From NCBI GenBank assembly GCA_032358165.1, contig JAALGY010000011.1, positions 620,001-684,000 of the forward strand: a DNA stretch of 64,000 nucleotides, given 5' to 3'. Origin of the DNA: Diplosphaera chodatii (Eukaryota; Chlorophyta; Trebouxiophyceae; Prasiolales; Stichococcaceae). Made by a program: the position numbers and the translations under genes. Shown here piece after piece: positions 13,101 through 25,748 of this stretch (position 1 is the stretch's first letter; every line of letters starts with the position of its first letter). The notes below the pieces were generated by a model. It was not told the origin of the DNA, ran no database searches, and worked only from the letters and a program-made list of their open reading frames with translations.

Positions 13101-14463
13101 CAAAGCTGCTGCGGTTTTGGGCATCAGCGGTTGCACCTGCAGCAGACTGGACACCTGCCATCAGTACCATGACAGAGTCAGGCAATTCCTTGCATGCAAT
13201 TGCATGACCAGAATGCTGCAGCACCTTATGTAGATCGCCAATAGCCAGCAATGCATTCAGAACCGCCCTGTATGCCACCGTTTGCCAAGTGCTGCCCAGA
13301 TACGCGGGTGCAGGCTCATCAGGCACAGGGTGAAAGGGCCTCTGCTGCAGGTCGACCAAGCTGCGGCTGTACTCAATGACTGCAGCAAGCCACTTAGCAC
13401 TGCTGGCGTGCAGGCTTGAAAGGTTGGAAGCCGCGATGCGGGCAGCCATGCCTAGCACGAGCAGCAGCTGCGTATCTGGCGGATGCCATGGGGGCTGCTG
13501 CAGGTTGTTGGCCGCAAACCTAGCAGTGAAACAGGTGACGTGAGTCAGCCACCCGATGGTTGATTGCTCATCATCCATTGAAGAAGAGCATAGCGACAGG
13601 GTGAACACAGTGGACCAGCATGTATGCCAGTGGCACATGCCCCATCCAATACTCACTCAAGGCAGTGCTCTGTAGCGCCACGTATATGGTGCATGATCTG
13701 GTCACACCGCTCCTTGGCACCGTCCGACAGAGACTCATTCTGGGCGGAGAAGCCCCGCAGGACTGACATTACTAGGCTGACCACCGCGCCGGGCTCTGTG
13801 GCGTGCAGCTCGCTGATGAGGCCGGGCCGCAGCAAAAGGTCGCCAATCTGAGGGGCAAACATGGCCAGGCAGCCCAGCACCCTCCGGTCAGACCCATCCC
13901 ACCGCCAGCTGAGCTGCAGTGCATGCAACACCGCACTCTCAGCGGCCCTAGAATGCCACGTGCCAACCTCACATAGCACAGCACAGTGAGTGCCAAGCAT
14001 AGGCTCTTGCTGCCAGCGGACGAAAACTCTCAGACCGCACCCACCCTGCCGGTGCGGACAAGCGCAGCTAGCGCAGCAGCTGCCAGCTGTGGATCGTCAG
14101 TGGCAAAGACCAGCATGCATGCAATCCTCTCTAGCATTGGCGCATCCGATGATATCAGCCTGCATCGGCCGATGAACTTCTGCGGCACCCCGTTATATTT
14201 GCTAGCTTTCACTTTGCACCCGTTCGAATGACATTGTGTCACTTACCGTTAGCAGCATGTACGTAGGCTCAATATGCAGGTGGATACCAGCGTCTATCTG
14301 GTAACAATGTACATGCATGTGACACTGCAGCGCCCCGACCATACATGACATGCCTGCCATCGTTGAATGTATCGAAGATCACATCGGCCGGGGAGTCTGC
14401 AGGGCAGCGAGCAGCTACACGTCGGTGGACCACCGCCAACAATGCAGCCCTTTGGGCTGCAAT
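10104..14463 (-). pseudogene. U-box array unit 3, start codon lost and frameshifted
   Basis: Exons, 5' to 3': 14354-14463, 14045-14159, 13657-13913, 13225-13519, 13020-13136, 12785-12910, 12178-12693, 11801-11989, 11466-11629, 11186-11305, 10875-11036, 10387-10722 and 10104-10301. The position of the start codon, fixed by alignment to unit 5 (GGCAGG then ATGGCAGC), reads ATT here at 14461-14463, and no in-frame ATG follows the preceding stop. Exon 9 is 164 bp, not 165, with one base lost around 11547-11555 after the motif SMLDKHYAAA, giving a stop. The U-box (CPLSK, AVMQDPVLCSDG) is complete. Intron 1 has a GC donor (AG/GCATGT). Non-AUG initiation plus a sequence error is possible but less likely than decay. 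Confidence 0.75.
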
Positions 14464-15261
14464 CCTGCAATGTCGTGCCTGGAAGCTTTGGTACTGTTAG
14501 TCCTGTCATCCGTGTGCAGTGCATTTTGAGGTTGTCTGACTTCCTATTAAGTGTGCACAAGTGTCTGAGGTGCGTATTGGAATATTGTCATCAGTCAGGC
14601 AATGGTGTCAATCAACTCTTTTCATGCTGATGAGGATGCTATGCAGCAGGGTTGCTGTGTATGCTGATGGGCTTCACCCTCTGGCTGATGATGTCCCTGA
14701 TGCGCTCATGTCGGTCTGCATCTCTGCAAGTGCTTGCGTACAGAGATGCAGGACTGGTAGCGCTACCGGCGCACTCTGGCGCTCAGCTTCACGCCCTGCT
14801 GCAAGCGGGCGATAGCATGTAGTTTACATATAGCGCTTGAACAAGCAAGCTGCGTGCACCAAACGAAGGGTGCATATGTCAGAACATATGTCAGAAGGTC
14901 AGAGGGAATGCCATCCAGCTTTGTGCAAGGCCCACCTCCGCGCACTCACAGGATCATGCATGCATGGCCAAGGCCAGCGTGTTCAGTATCGGCACGTTTG
15001 AGCTCTGAAGATGCACATCTGGAAGTGCGTGCGTGCACATTGTATGGCTTATGCACAAGACTATATGTGCTGCGTCAGCATCACGTGCCGTGCAATTTTC
15101 CGCAGTGCTCGGGGTACTTGAAGAAGTCCTTTAACTAGGAGTGTGATATTCTCTACTCGTCACCCATGACGACGACAACAGTCCAACATTCTGATAAGCT
15201 ATTGATCACAATCGCTACACTAGGATGTGAGTCAATTGCAGTCTTGCAACACTTCAACAGA
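14464..15261. other. Spacer between units 3 and 4
   Basis: About 0.8 kb. A CACGTG occurs at 15083-15088, about 620 bp upstream of unit 3, outside the position seen in other units. The conserved donor-like element is not evident. Nothing else was recognised. Confidence 0.5.
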
Positions 15262-18200
15262 TCAGGTAGTGCGAGCTTGCTGCTGCGACAGCGCCTCAAT
15301 AAGGTTTCGCAGTGCATGGTTTGGAATGAGTTCATCGCGTGCAAGGGGCTGGCTGGTGAGAGGCGAGGTAGCACCATTGGCGTCCAGCCAGGCCGTGATG
15401 GCGGCACGGCTGTATGTGTGGCCGTCGCTGCACATCACTGGGTCCGTCATGATGGCCTGCATCCACCAAGCACCGTTGCAAAACTACGCCCTAGCACACA
15501 CAGGGTTTCAATCGAGGCGTCCTCATCAGAACCATACATTTCAGCTCACCTTCGACAGTGGGCACATCATCCAGTCGTCTGCTGGCGGCTGGTTGCCAGG
15601 TGCAGCTGAGGGGTGGGTATCTGCTGCAACAGCAGACGCATCAAGGCGCAGCTGCTGCAGGTCTGCTGCTGCCGCATTGCTGCTGGGCTCAACGCTATGG
15701 GTCTGAGTGTCAGCAGGAACAACCTGACATGGCTGCCGCTGGCTGGTGTCTGCTGCTGCTTCCGCTGAAGCGCCTGCTGCCTGCTTTGCTGCCGCCTTCT
15801 TCCTGGCCCGCTTCTGGGCTGCCTTGCTGGGCTTGCTGTCGGGTCCCCCACCCTCCTCCTCCTGCATGTTGCAACACGCAGCTGGACCATATGGATGCGA
15901 CTTCGGTCATCACCTGAGGTCGATCACATGTGGGATGACATTTGTCGATGCTGGTTTCCACCCTCAGCTGCAACCGGCAAACTTGCCAGGAGGGCCCGCA
16001 TCGCCAGGTCTGCATCTGCCTGCGACCGCTGCGGCGCTGACGCAGCGCCTGCGGCACCAGCACCGGCGCCTGCCTGCTGGTGAGCTTGCTGGCCACCCTG
16101 CAGCGCCTGCTCCACCTGCTGCAGGGCCTTCTCGCCCAGCAAGCGCACCCGCGCCGGCTGCCTCCGCAGCTCCTGCGCTTACAGTGTGCATTGCAGTCCT
16201 TCCAGATGAGCCTGACTGATGAGCCAGCAGCTCGCAGCCACCACAACTGGTTGTTGCACCCTCAGCACAGGGCTGGTATTCCCCGACACAACACCAGCAG
16301 CCCACCTGCCGAGCAACTGCTGCGACCGCTGGCCATGGCGGTGTGCCTGCATCGCTGTTGCCCAGGCACTGCTGCTTGGCGACGGAGCTGCCTGCCACCA
16401 GCTGCGCAAGCGCTTTGCACGCCGCCTGGAGCACATGGCATGGCGACTCTCGAAGTTGAGCGGTATAACCACTGGAATGACTCAATGTGGTATCCAGCAC
16501 GTGGTCAGCTCGATCCTGTGTCCACCACAAAACTCCAGCACCCTTGTGTGCTAGGAGGTTACATGAGATGCTGATGTTACGGTGGATCACCTGCAGCACT
16601 GGCAGACTGGCCAACCCCAAGTTGCTGCACCAGGGCGTGTCCGGTGTGGCCAGCTGCCATACCAGCATTGTCAGGCCAGCCGCCGCGTGCTGCTTGTACA
16701 GCATGCTGCGCACAGCCGCACCGCTGCTGTGCATCTCCATCTGCAGCACCAGCGCCTGCAACACTGGTGCACTGTCAAAGCTAGCTACCACCATTCCATT
16801 CCTCAAATAACCCTACCATGATGCGCTTTTGAATTGTATCATGCACGTGACGATGGGAGCCTGCCCACACAGTCAGGCCTGACTGCTCAGCTTCCAGCAG
16901 ATGACCCCATCAGCCTGCAGCGAAGCAGGCAGCGGCAAGATCCCAACTGCGCTGGCATCGCAGTCGCACCTGCTGCAGGATCTGCAGGTCACGCCGCTGC
17001 TCGCCCAGCATCCTGTGCCGCTCCAGGCGTTTACACTCGTGCTCCGCCTGCGCCAGCCGCAGCTGCGCTGTGCCCGTGCCCCTGCATGCGACGTCCAGCA
17101 GCGCCTCCGACGGCGGCGGCCGCCCCGCCTCCTCCGCCCTGACCGTGGCCTCAGCCTGCAACCCCAAGCAGCGGCCATTCAACCACTGCAGGTGGACTCG
17201 TGCTCAAGAGCTGCCATGGCATGGCTCTACATGCAGCACCACTGCACGGCATGGTGTGATATGGCTGATATGGCTGGGGCAGTGCAGCAAAGCATAATCA
17301 GATGCAGAGTCTAGCTGCATGAGTGTGAATACTTGCACATACCGTGGCTGATGCCATGGCTCGGAGGGAGGCGGCAGCATAGCGCAGCGGGGCCATCAGG
17401 AAGTCAGAGTGGTTCGGCTGATCGTCAGCGTGCATCAGGGCGCAGGTCACGTGCTGCATGGGGACGTCCAAGAAGGCGTCCAGCGCGTTGGCGAGCGCAA
17501 CCGCCGACGGCTGCTCCAGGGCCGCCGCAGGGTCCGCGTCCCCCGCTGCCGCCGTCAGCGCCCCTGCTGCGGGTGACGTCAGCCGTATGGCGCAGTTCAC
17601 GAGCTTCTGTGCGAGGTCCGCCTCAGCCGGCAGCTTGTCCAGCCACGGCAGCACTACTGCACGCAGCGCGGCCGCCAGCGCTGCCTGCCACTGCGCCTGC
17701 AGCGGGGGCGCATGCAGGATGCTGTCGAAGATGCTGACGCCGCCGCGGGGGTTGCTGCCCAGCCGTCTGCTGTACACGCTGTTGGCGCAGGGTGCCAGGC
17801 TGTCAGCCACCGCCTCGGCATGCACCGACAGCAGCCCGCACACTTCGACTGACTGTATCAGCACCTGCGGCAGTGGCCGACCGTCGGTGTGCATCCAGGA
17901 ACCCCACCTAATGAGGCATTGCAGCAGCACATGACCATCAGTTTGCTACAGTGGCCACCTGTGTGGTAGGTTGATGGGAGGGGTCTGGCAGCGCGTGATC
18001 CTGCATGGCGCGACATGTGCACGGCAGGAAGGCTGCGACGCTTGCTTCTGGGGCACTCTGCAGAGCGCCTGCAACAAGTGGCACCTGCAGCCAGTGCACC
18101 AGTGAGGCCTTGTCTCGAGCCGCACGCCTGACATATTGTTGCCACCATGCTTGAAGGTCAACGTTGACAGACGTCCGAAGGGATGCGCGGCTTCACTATG

Positions 18201-19645
18201 TGCAACCTTTCATGCATGTCAACACAGATAAGTGCAGCATGCCCACCATGTACACAGAAACCCAGTCTCTGGCGGGCGTCTGGGCAGTCCGTACAGCAAC
18301 CGTGATGAAGGTGCTGAGCGCTTGCAGAGACAGCGCTGCGACGGCGGGGCTCAGCGGCTGCGTCTGCACAGCGAGGGACACCAGTCACCATCACGCTGCG
18401 GAGCTGGTGGCGAGTGCAGTTGCAAGTCCTCCAGCGACAGCACCTTGTGAAGGATGCCCAGGGCCTCCAAAGCAGCCAGCAGTGCCTTGTACGCCAGCCT
18501 CTGCTGGCTCATGCCACATCTGGCAAATGCGACCTCCTCAGGCACAGAGTCTGGCGCCACATGCTGCCTGGCGACCATGCGGTGGCAGTACGCCACAATG
18601 GCAGCAAGCCGCTCCGCGCTGCCAGCTGGCAGATCGGCAGCGCTGTGGGACGCCAGCCGTGCGGCTATGCCCAGGGAAGTGAGGTGCCATGACTCCTCCA
18701 TGACCCCGGGCCAGGGCTTGTCCAATTCGGCGGTCGTGACCCTGGCATGCAGGACAGCAGTACTGGGGGCTCATATCTGTCTGCACCTGCTGTGCAGCAG
18801 CGTCAACCCCTCGTCATGGATTGCGTATGGCATGGCATGCAACTGTCACATGCGCTGCTTGCCCGCACTGTGATGCCACGTGCAAGTTCAGGCTCGAGGC
18901 TCACTCGAGACAGTGCTCCGCAGCGCTCCTCATCTGCCGGAACGCCTGGTGATGGTGCTGTATGCCGGGGAGGGTGACGGGCAGGCTGTAGGGGAGCCCC
19001 AGCATCGCTTCCACGAGGCTGGTGGCTGCAAAGGGCTCCGTGGCATGCATCTCCCGGGCCAGGCTGGGCCGCCGCAGCAGGGCCCCGATCTGAGGGGCGA
19101 ACGAGGGCAGGCAGTCCAGAAAGGCCCGCCGGGCTCCATCCTCTTCAGCACTGTTGCGGCCGAGCTGCAATCGTGTAACAGTGCAACCCATCAGCAGTTT
19201 GACGTCATCTCCTGAACTTGGCAAGCACCGTGCGCGTATTGCCAGAACACATCCACGCAGGCTCTCAGGCTGTGTGGGCACCCCAACGCTCACTTTGCCG
19301 TCAAGAACAATGCCAATGAGGGCAGCAGCAGCCAGCTGCGGAGCGTCAGTGGCAATGTCCACCAGGCAAGCGACCCTGTCTGACGCAGACCTGCACCACC
19401 AGGACAGACTGGCTCGATTATGCAAGGATCGTGGGTTGAACCATCAATCGATTCTGCAGCAAGCATGAACTTTTATGCAATTCTTGAGATTGGCAAGTCT
19501 GAACATGATACAACTGTGGCATGACAGTTGCAAGCTCGTACCTGACATTTTCAAGAACGCTGAGAAGAATGTCAGTCGGAGATTCAGAAGGGCATCGATC
19601 AGCTACCAACTTCTCCAGGATTCCAAGGTGGATGTGCGACACCAT
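15262..19645 (-). CDS. U-box array unit 4, intact U-box ligase-like protein (895 aa)
   Basis: Thirteen exons in consistent phase encode 895 residues without a stop, 5' to 3': 19542-19645, 19294-19390, 18905-19164, 18444-18741, 18247-18363, 17959-18084, 17343-17864, 16970-17155, 16591-16755, 16306-16425, 15987-16172, 15550-15861 and 15262-15456. The start MVSHIHLGILEK is chosen because it matches the ATG position in the paralogs. Residues 1-~725 are helical and alanine-rich; the segment beginning AACKALAQLVAGSS resembles an armadillo helix pair. Residues 728-~755 hold the acidic then basic linker (EEE, SKAAQKRARKKAAAKQ). The U-box is about residues 825-890, with CPLSK and AIMTDPVMCSDGHTYSR joined across an intron. 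U-boxes bind E2 enzymes and transfer ubiquitin; the substrate is unknown. Intron 11 has a GC donor (CTCCTG/GCAAGT), the only choice that keeps phase. Confidence 0.92.
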
Positions 19646-19813
19646 CCTGCAGTGCGCCTCAGAATCACCAATCTGCGCCAGATCAACATTCCTGCATCTT
19701 TGACAGGTGTTCTAGACGTGTATTTGATCCCCAGCTGTCTCTGGATGTTGCCGAGGGCGTTCAACATCAAACATGCTGCAAGCTGTCTAGCACCGTGCGC
19801 TGCACAGCCGTGC

Positions 19814-19832
19814 TGACCACACCTCTCAGCTG
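19814..19832 (-). promoter_or_regulatory. Conserved 5' donor-like element, unit 4
   Basis: Minus strand CTGAGAG/GTGTGGTCA, 169 bp upstream of the start codon of unit 4. Confidence 0.45.
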
Positions 19833-20097
19833 AAAGCCCTTTGCAGCGGCGCCGTGTCTCATCAAGCACGTGAGGCGTTTTGTCTCCTGTCAGGGCTCAA
19901 AGCTGCACATTGCAATGCAGACCTGCAGCACTAGTGGCACAAGCAGGTCGGCTGAAATCTGCCACGGCGTGATGCGGTGCAGGAGGCCACGCCCCGAGCC
20001 TGCTAGCTCATCATCATGCAGGAGGGACGAGAGTGCTTCAAAGTGCAAGAGCCGCTCTTCTAGTTCCAAGGCACTTAGGGAACTTGTTGCATGCCGG

Positions 20098-20103
20098 CAC
20101 GTG
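20098..20103. promoter_or_regulatory. CACGTG box upstream of unit 4
   Basis: Palindromic CACGTG followed by GCAGATGCATCATG, 453 bp upstream of the unit 4 start, matching the position in units 6, 7 and 9. CACGTG is the G-box core bound by bZIP and bHLH factors in plants and algae; function here is inferred from position only. Confidence 0.4.
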
Positions 20104-20679
20104 CAGATGCATCATGCATGCTTGATCATGCACGCATTGCTCGCAACCTCACCTCACTTGGGCACACTGTCAGGCCTAAACTTCGTCAAGCCGTTATATG
20201 TCATTTGCATCGCGCACTATCATGCGTGAGCATCATATGACATCCGTTGCTCGACTGGATCAACAATCCCAGCATGCGAACGGCCAATTGTCACGACCCT
20301 ACAGGCGGATCTGGCAATAGATCGCGCCGAACGCAAGCAGTAAGATTAATAATGAACATGAGTGCCCGCACCTTCAGGCGGTCCGGCTCGAGGGGGTCAC
20401 CAGCGCACAGGCATACAGTCCTCTCTGGCAGCGGCGATTTGGCTGCAGGCACAGCAACAACACACAGAGGACCTCGACGATCGGCTCTGCACGGGCATAT
20501 GGGCCAGCGCAGGATACGACTTCTGTGTCAATCATATACATATATCTCAGCATCATTGGGGCGGCAGCCGCCCTAGGTGGAGTCATGCTTGTGCAAGTGG
20601 TGCATGGCAACTGGCAAGGTAAGCTCAGCTCTGCAGCCACGTTGACGCAACCTTGTAGAATCTCATAACTCTCGACTCA

Positions 20680-23600
20680 TCAGCCGCGAGCTTGCCGCTG
20701 CAGCATTGCCTCGATCGTGTTGCGCAGTGCATGGTTTGGTATGAGGTCACGGTGAGCCAGCGGCTGCTTAGTCATTGGCGAGACAGCTCCGTGGGCATCC
20801 AGCCACGCAGCTACCGCAGCACGGTTGTATGTGTAGCCATCGCTGCACATCACCGGGTCGTTCATAACCGCCTGCATACACATACCAAGCTTGGACCAAG
20901 GTGTTGTAGGCACGACGACAGAATGCCATCGCCACTGGAATGGCACGCGCAACCCACCTTTGACAGCGGGCAAACCATCCAGTCGTCTGCTTTCGGCTGA
21001 TCAGGAAGTGCAGCTGTGGCAGTGCTGGCTGCTGCAACAGCAGGCGCCGTGGGGCACAGCTGTTGCATAGCTGTCACCGCTGCACTGCTGCTGGGCTCAA
21101 TGCTGCAGGTCTGCATGCCAGCAGGAGGGTCCTGAGGGGGCTGCTGCTGGCTGGTGTCTGCTGCTGTGGCTGCGGTCGTGGCTGCTGTTGATGCAGCCGC
21201 CTGCTTTGCTGCTGCCTTCTTCTTGGCCCGCTTCTGGGCTGCCTTGCTGGGCTTGTTGCTCTTTTCCTCTTCCTCCTGCACCTTGCAAGACTCTAATGTG
21301 TTGGCTGTCACGAGGGCATTGCCAGCAGTCCTGCAATTGCTCATGCGGAAGGCTGCCGTCAAGTGTTGCATTGTTTTCCCTTGGCTACTCCTCGTGCACT
21401 CACCAGCAGCATGTGCATTGCCAAGTCCGCATCTGCCTGCGACCTCTGCGGCACCGGGGTGCTGCCCTTGGCATTGCTGGTCCGGCCTGCCTGCTGCCCA
21501 CCCTGCAGGGCTCGCTCCACCTGCTGCAGGGCCTTCTCGCCCAGCACGCGCACCCTTGATGGCAGCCCTCGCAGCTCCTGTGCACTGACTGAGCATGTTT
21601 TGCATCAATACAAAAGGGTTGGCTGCGACTGGAGGCAGCAATGTCCTGCTTCAGCTCATGCCTATGTTGATATATGATGCCAGCAGCTGACCTGCATCAC
21701 GGTTGTGGCAACCTCCGACCACGGCAGTCCGCCGTTCCTGTTGTTGCCCACGCACTGCTCTTTTGCGGTGGCGCTGCCTGTGACCAGCTGCGCAAGCACT
21801 TCGCATGCTGCCTGCGGCACAAGGGAAGAGGCAGCCTGAAAACGTGTTCAAAATAACGCAGCACGACGATGGAGCTTGACATCATCAGCCTTGAATGTAC
21901 GCGTGTGAGTTGGCACCTGAGGTCTGAACTCCCAAATCATAGTCGTCTCACAATGACGCAGATATGGCGCACCTGCACTGCTGGCAAGTGGGTCGACTGG
22001 AGGCCGCCAAGCAATGCAGTGTCTTGCGTGGCCACCCTGTGGACCAGAGTTTTCAGACAAGCTGCTGCGGACTGCTCATCCAGCATGCTGCGTGCGGCTG
22101 CGCCGCTGCTGTGCAGTTCGGATACCATGGGCGGCACCTGCAGTCAGGGAATCCAACGTCAGCTGCCATACTACCTGCACACTAGTTGCGAGGGCGTGCC
22201 AAGCAGAGCATTGTCAATCACAGACCGAGCCCTACTGCACACACCACTGGAAGTACTCTGGATGGCCATACAATCATTCACATATGCCAGCACCTGCAAC
22301 AGGGAGTCGAGGTCTTGGCTTTGCGAGGCAGGTCCCCCCTGGCACTGCACTAGCGCCCACTCGTGCTCAAACTCCGCAAGCCGCAGCTGCATTCTGGGTG
22401 CACTGCAGCTGCAGCGCAAGAGTGCTTCTGAGGGCGGCGATCGACCAGTTGCTTCCGCTGCCGCCATGGCTTTGGCCTGCAAATCATGCACAGAACCTCA
22501 CTTCTGTGCTATTCGGCATCACCTTCGTTGGGAATCATAGAATCCGAACAGACGCCAAATTGCTAAAAGCATTGCATTCAAGACCGCCATGCATCTACAT
22601 AGGCGGCATGACATGCACACAAGCTGCATTTTCATGAGAAGAAGCACCGTGACCGATGCCAACGCCCTCAGGACGGCAGCAGCTGATAGGAGCGAGCCCA
22701 TGAAGTAGGCAAACTCCTGATGAGACCGGCCGTCACCCGCCCCAAGAGCGCGAGTGACCTGCTCAAGAGGGGCCTCTACAAACCTCTCCAGCGCCTGTGC
22801 GAGTGCAAGCGCCGGCTGCTGCTCAAGTGCACCTACGGGGTCTGTGCCCTCTGCTGCCGTCTGCAGCGAGATTGCTGCAAGTCCAGCAAAATGTATGGCG
22901 CTGCGGAAGAGCTGGCGCGTGACATCCATCTGCGGCGATGGCCTCTCCAACCACTTCAACACTGTGTGCAGCGCAGCTGCAAGAGCTGCTTGCCAGCGTG
23001 CCTGCAATGGCGGCGTGTGCAAGACGCTGATGTGGGTGCTGTTGCTACTGGTGCGGCAGGCCTTCCTGACAACTTTGCTGCCAGGCTTGCTGTTGGCCTG
23101 GGCTTCCAGATAGCATGCCACCTCGACAGCATGGAGAGAAAGCAGCTCGCTGACATTTGCAAGGCCGATGTCCTGCAGCAGCAACCAGACATCAGTCCAT
23201 ATCAAGAGAGCGAGGCAGCAGCAACCTATAAAGGTACATAAGTAGCATTTCACCATGGCAGCAGCAGTCCCCACCAGCTCAGTGGGTTTCAAACCGGGGT
23301 CTGGCAGCACATGGACGTGCAGAGTGTCACATATGCACGACAGGGAGGCGTTGATGCTCTCTTGCGGTGCGTTGCGCAAAGCACCCTCCACCAGTGGCTT
23401 CTGCGTGCAGCAAAGCAGCAGGCAGGTGATGTGAACCAGCTGGTTGCAGCGAGGGGCTGGATGCGCACACTGCCCCATTCAGCAGCTCATGAGTAGAGCA
23501 GAAAGACCAGCTTACGGAGTACAGGTTGGGCCAGCCTCGGTCTGTAGGCCTTCCATCGCGCACAGCGTCAGTGATGATGGTGTTGAGTGCACACAGCGCA

Positions 23601-24963
23601 GACGCTGCGGTTGAGGGGGTGGGCGTCTGCACCTGCAATGCGAAGAATACCTGTGTTCCAAAACTTTTGAAGAAAGTGCGAGTGCATCGACCTAATGTGC
23701 AAACACAACGGCAAATGTGTTGACACCTCTTGGGCAGCCCCCAGGGCTGTTAATGCAGCTACCAGCGCCCTGTATCCCAACTGGCGGTCGCGGATTTTGA
23801 GGTCCCTCATGGCCCCATCAGGCATAGCGTCCAGGCTTGCTTGCTGCCACCTGACCATGCTGTGGCAGTGGTCCACAATGGCGGCGAGCTGCTCCAGACT
23901 GCGGGCTGGCAGGCTGGCGGCCTGAAAACATGCAAGGCGGGCTATCAGGCCCAGGGCCGTAAGCTGCGCGGCCGAGTGTGGCTGCTGCCAGCGGGGCTGC
24001 GACAGATCGGCAGCCAAAAGCCTGCAAGGGTTTCACATTATCGTCTTGGTCGGCTCACGCCCTCACAGCTTGCAGCTACATCCACTGGGTACGAACGGTA
24101 TTGACACTGCGTCATAGTCGTTGGCAAGGAAAGGAGTCTGCTTGTGTGATATGCCATCTGTGCCTTCAGCACGCACGGGACTCACTCGAGGCAGTGCTCT
24201 GCCGCGCTGCGCAGATGACAGAAGTCCTCCTCAACTGCTATAGATGGGAGGGGATGCAGCAGCACATAAGTGCCCCGCAGCACCGCCAGCACCAGGCTGG
24301 CCGCTGCGTAGGGCTCTGTGGCGTGCAGCTCACGGATGAGGCCAGGCCGCAGCAGGGCACCAATCTGAGGGGCGAGTGGGGGCAAGCATGCCGATACCTC
24401 CTTGTCTGCCTCGTCATCCAACCATCTGAACTGCAGTGCATGCCACAGCGCAATTTCGATCAGCTGCAAACTACACCGCACCATACAAAGTAGACTTTGC
24501 AGACGCTATGCAGGAGTGTCAAATACAGTGTTGCAAGGAAGCACACATCAAGCAGACAGATGCTCACGCCATGCGCAGACTGCAGCACTGACCTTGCCTA
24601 CACGAACGAGAGCAGCCAGCGCAGCAGCTGCCAGCTGCGGACTGTTTGTCGCAATGGTCAGCAGGCAGTGGACATAGTCTTCAGCCGGCCTAATGGACAA
24701 GGCCCTGCATCGATACCACCGATAGTGGTTGTGTGCTTGTATGTGACTCTTGCCCAGCACTGCCGCCCACACGCAGGTATATGCGCTCATGGGACCCAGT
24801 AAAATCGCATCGCTGCATGTGACGTCACAATGGTCTGTTCGTGCCTTTCGTCGGTGATGAACTCATGTATAACGTCGGTGGGGTTTTCTGGTGGACATCG
24901 AGAAGCTACACGTTGCTTCGCATCCGTTAGCAACCCGGAAGCTGGGAGGCGGCCAGCTGCCAT
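20680..24963 (-). CDS. U-box array unit 5, intact U-box ligase-like protein (896 aa)
   Basis: Exons, 5' to 3': 24845-24963, 24593-24704, 24186-24430, 23727-24021, 23516-23632, 23275-23400, 22648-23172, 22294-22476, 21973-22137, 21692-21811, 21404-21577, 20958-21275 and 20680-20871. They join in phase into 896 residues beginning MAAGRLPASG. The linker starts EEEEKSNKPSKAAQKRAKKK; the U-box reads CPLSK then AVMNDPVMCSDGYTYNR. Exon 3 lacks one codon before RPGLIRELHA compared with the paralogs, without breaking phase. Intron 1 has a GC donor (AG/GCACGA). Presumed E3 ubiquitin ligase of unknown substrate; nuclear targeting by the basic cluster is possible. Confidence 0.92.
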
Positions 24964-25748
24964 CCTGCCAGTATGCGCTCCGGCACTGCACAAGCTCTGA
25001 TGACACCATGAGATTGGGTCCTCTGGCCCTGGTCAACGACCTTGAGAGGCTTCACACTGCATGCTATCAGACACGCACACTGCCCAAGATGCTGGACATA
25101 CACTTGGACACTGCGCAGTTGAGGCTGACCTACCTCTCTGCGAGGCGAGGACCCTGGCTAGCTAGCGCATCAAAGCCGTGGCTGTGCGATAATCGAGTGT
25201 GTCGACTAATCAAGCAACGCAGTTGGTGCACTTGCTAGGCCAGGTATGCAACACTGGCAAGTGCTTGTCGAATCTGCTCTGTAGCTTCGAGGCATGCGCG
25301 CTGCAACGGCTGCAATGCAATGTGACACTCCGACTGCGTCGTATCAAGCCGGCCGAGATAAGCCCGTCGCGAGGCTCAGCATGCTGCGTGGGCATCACAT
25401 GCCGCAGTATATTACTGCTGTGTCGTCACACCTTGGACACATGCAAGGGCAGGGTCGTCGGTTTCATTGACGACACCATGCATGCTAGAGGGTCATCAGC
25501 TTATCTTGACTACAACGATCGACAGCAACCCACTAGCGCTGACAGATCAAGCAGCGATACTGTGCAGTCAATAATGGCACTCAGGCAAGCTCACGAGGGC
25601 GCAGGCCCAGAACTGGTCCCCTGCGGCCGAGCAATCTTGCAGTGCGCAACCTGATAGCTGATAGCCGCAGGAATAGCGGCATTACAACACTGAGCGATTC
25701 TGCCACACGAGCTTCATAAGCCTGCGACCCTGGACAACGTCCACAGCC
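24964..25748. other. Spacer between units 5 and 6
   Basis: About 0.8 kb. It carries the donor-like element of unit 5, a CACATG (one mismatch to CACGTG) about 430 bp upstream of unit 5, and on the minus strand a TGTAA-type signal at 25681-25685, 64 bp past the unit 6 stop. No gene was recognised. Confidence 0.5.
25126..25140 (-). promoter_or_regulatory. Conserved 5' donor-like element, unit 5
   Basis: Minus strand CAGAGAG/GTAGGTCA, 163 bp upstream of the unit 5 start. The upstream frame contains a stop with no ATG after it, so any exon here would be untranslated. Confidence 0.4.

Larger units (their letters stand above)
19646..20679. other. Spacer between units 4 and 5
   Basis: About 1.0 kb. 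It holds the upstream region of unit 4, with a CACGTG box and the donor-like element listed separately, and a short AT-rich TATACATATA stretch around 20532-20545. No gene was recognised. Confidence 0.5.
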
